Below, piece after piece: positions 62,019-64,000 of a stretch of DNA of 64,000 nucleotides. The stretch is from Antedon mediterranea. Its lineage: Eukaryota > Echinodermata > Crinoidea > Comatulida > Antedonidae. A program made the position numbers and the translations under genes. A model generated the notes under the pieces. That model was not told the origin of the DNA. It ran no database searches and saw only the letters and a program-made list of their open reading frames with translations. The first letter of the stretch is position 1; the number at the start of each line of letters is the position of its first letter. The stretch spans positions 11,988,601 to 12,052,600 of the forward strand of contig NC_092677.1 of the NCBI RefSeq assembly GCF_964355755.1, in the 5' to 3' direction.

Positions 62019-64000
62019 GTGAGTATATTAATTGTTAGTTATAGTACTCTACTAATACTTCCACAACAATAAACTATTCAAATTATACAACATCACTTGT
62101 ATAGTCTCCTCCAATTAAAGACCACTTAAATTAAAAGGAAAAGGTGATGAAAGGTTGCTATTAATACGGTTTTTTGCACAGGCAACGGATCGAATTGGGC
62201 ATTTCATTGTGTGTTGATTTAACCATAATTATCATTATCAAAATTTTCACATTATTTTTTAGTTATTTTAATTGCTGTAAAAGCAACATTAAAAAGAGCC
62301 AATTTGATTATGGACGTATAGTTCCATAGAACTTTTGTGTATTCTGTTTTTGAGATCTGGTAACATACATCGGCTGTTTGTTGAAAGTATCAAGTTTTAT
62401 AAAGTGAAATTCAAGAGGTAGAAACTTATTTTTAGTACCCAAAGGAAACCATTTTATCCCTACAACATTGGTCTATATTATCGGCTTGGGATGCAAACAG
62501 GTGCATGTCAAAGGTCATTGTTATGCTCAGCATTACTACATTATGTATTTATATATGGATTGTACAGGAAGCAATGAGCCTCAAAGTATCAGACAGTTAT
62601 CTCATTGTTTTTGAGCATCCTCCCTGCCCTGGAATTGTTCAATTGTCTGGTAGGCTGTTGATTAAAAAATTATATTACCCATTATATTAATAGTTCATTT
62701 GTTTAATTATTTTTGAAAAAGTGGAAAAGTTTAGTAACCTGTTGAACTGATATTTTTCATGTTTTTCTATTGTTTGTCCAGTACAGTCATTAATAATGCA
62801 TTTCTAACTTTGGTATCTAATCCTAAAATGAAAAATGTTCACTACTGTAATAGAAAGTTATTTAGATGAATAAAATAATTTCTTCTGATTAATGAATTAA
62901 TAAATAACTAGTCATTTTTGCCATAAGTATAAAGGCTGTGTAACTTCATACAATTATTGCTTTTCTAAATAGATTGTATGTGTGTGTGTTTAAGCATGTT
63001 AGTAGTGTATTTCACATGGTAATCATATGTCCAATATTTCATAAACTAAATCCCAATACGATATCGCTTCACAGAGGCTTGTTTCATCATGATTATCATT
63101 TTATATTTGTAGGCTACGATTTAAGGCTAGGTGTATTGCTCTGAAATAATGATTATTTTTTAATATAAAATCAGTAGTATGTTTGGGGCTGAACTTGATT
63201 AGTTTTACTATTTCTTAGCCCTTTCCATGATGTATGTTATATTTTGTTTATATTTATCATGTTTATGATTTATTTTGGGTAAATAAAAAAAAAGAAAGAC
63301 CACATACAACAGCTAAATATCCAACATCAAATTATACTATACAGTTCACATTGCATATTCATAACTAATATCTATGAAATATTAATTTATTTGAAATATG
63401 ATTTGATTTTTTTTATTTATGCTACTTAGCAGAAGGTATTTTTTAATCTTATGTTATTTTTGCATGGTATATAATTGATTGACATCTTAAAAAAAAATGT
63501 TTTCTTCATCATCATCATAACTGTACAATAATTAATTAAAGTACAATTACATTTTGAATTGTTTTCATTTATTATCAAATCATTCAACACTTATTAATAT
63601 CTTTAGTGGTTACAATTCAGATGGATATAATTATTGCAAAGAACTAAAATTTGCATGTCATTTGCATATTTATTGCTTGTAGAGACACTTCCGGATGAAG
63701 CATCCACTGACTGCCACGGTAGACAATTTATCGCCATGCTTGGGTTTCTACTTGGTGATTTTACTTTTGGAGCTTCTAGAAAATAAATGTAGACGTCTTT
63801 AGATTATTCAATGCAGTAATATAATGCAATAAAATTACTAGGCAATAGTTAAGTTCGTTCCGTGAATGAATAATTACTAATGCATCATGCCTTGAGGTAA
63901 TTGTGTATTCATGAGTAATTGTACTCATTAATATTCATTATTCATACTCATAAATATTCATGATTAGTCATGAATATAAAATTTACTATTGATAGGCTTA
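62019..64000 (+). other. LIM gene intron after exon 6, to window end
   Basis: Starts with a GTGAGT donor. No exon encoding the third LIM domain (expected to begin near ..APKCAACG in this group) was found. Sequence is AT-rich, with ATTCATGA-type palindromic words crowded at 63865-63975. Confidence 0.6.

Overview
The window is eukaryotic nuclear DNA from an invertebrate animal, probably an echinoderm (tentative). The genes are split by short GT-AG introns, the DNA is AT-rich, and it is full of tRNA-derived SINEs, small terminal-inverted-repeat transposons and the palindromic word TAGGCCTA. A tandem family of intronless class A GPCRs is also the kind of expansion known from echinoderms. No bacterial features, CRISPR array or genuine tRNA/rRNA gene was found.

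Layout, left to right. 1-6.0 kb: mostly non-coding, with two phase-compatible minus-strand exons of an unrecognised gene. 6.0-10.4 kb (+): complete NDUFS2, the 49 kDa subunit of respiratory complex I, in 13 exons. 11.0-15.2 kb (-): complete ZNHIT2, a HIT zinc-finger protein, in 11 exons and tail-to-tail with NDUFS2. 16.5-17.8 kb (-): an intronless protein with 13 C2H2 zinc fingers. 18.8-30.9 kb (+): complete CDK10 in 12 exons. Its 7 kb intron 8 holds a 37-bp minisatellite, SINEs, a nested intact GPCR gene, a LINE remnant, a truncated inverted GPCR copy and a decayed duplicate of CDK10 exon 9. 32.0-40.3 kb (-): five tandem paralogous GPCR genes, four intact and one with a one-base frameshift. 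40.3-48.2 kb: non-coding, dominated by 19-bp minisatellite arrays carrying a recent 894-bp tandem duplication. 48.2-64.0 kb (+): an Ajuba/LIMD1/WTIP-type LIM protein, cut off by the window end after its second LIM domain.

The housekeeping genes (NDUFS2, ZNHIT2, CDK10, Ajuba-type LIM) are unrelated in function. The striking part is the GPCR family. All members are short, intronless and keep the core class A motifs, but lack the TM3 cysteine and the TM6 tryptophan. Their differences concentrate in TM4-ECL2-TM5, which suggests a young, diversifying lineage-specific receptor family. Exon coordinates were read by eye from splice sites and reading-frame phase. They give full-length proteins of 466 (NDUFS2), 411 (ZNHIT2) and 382 aa (CDK10), close to the human lengths.
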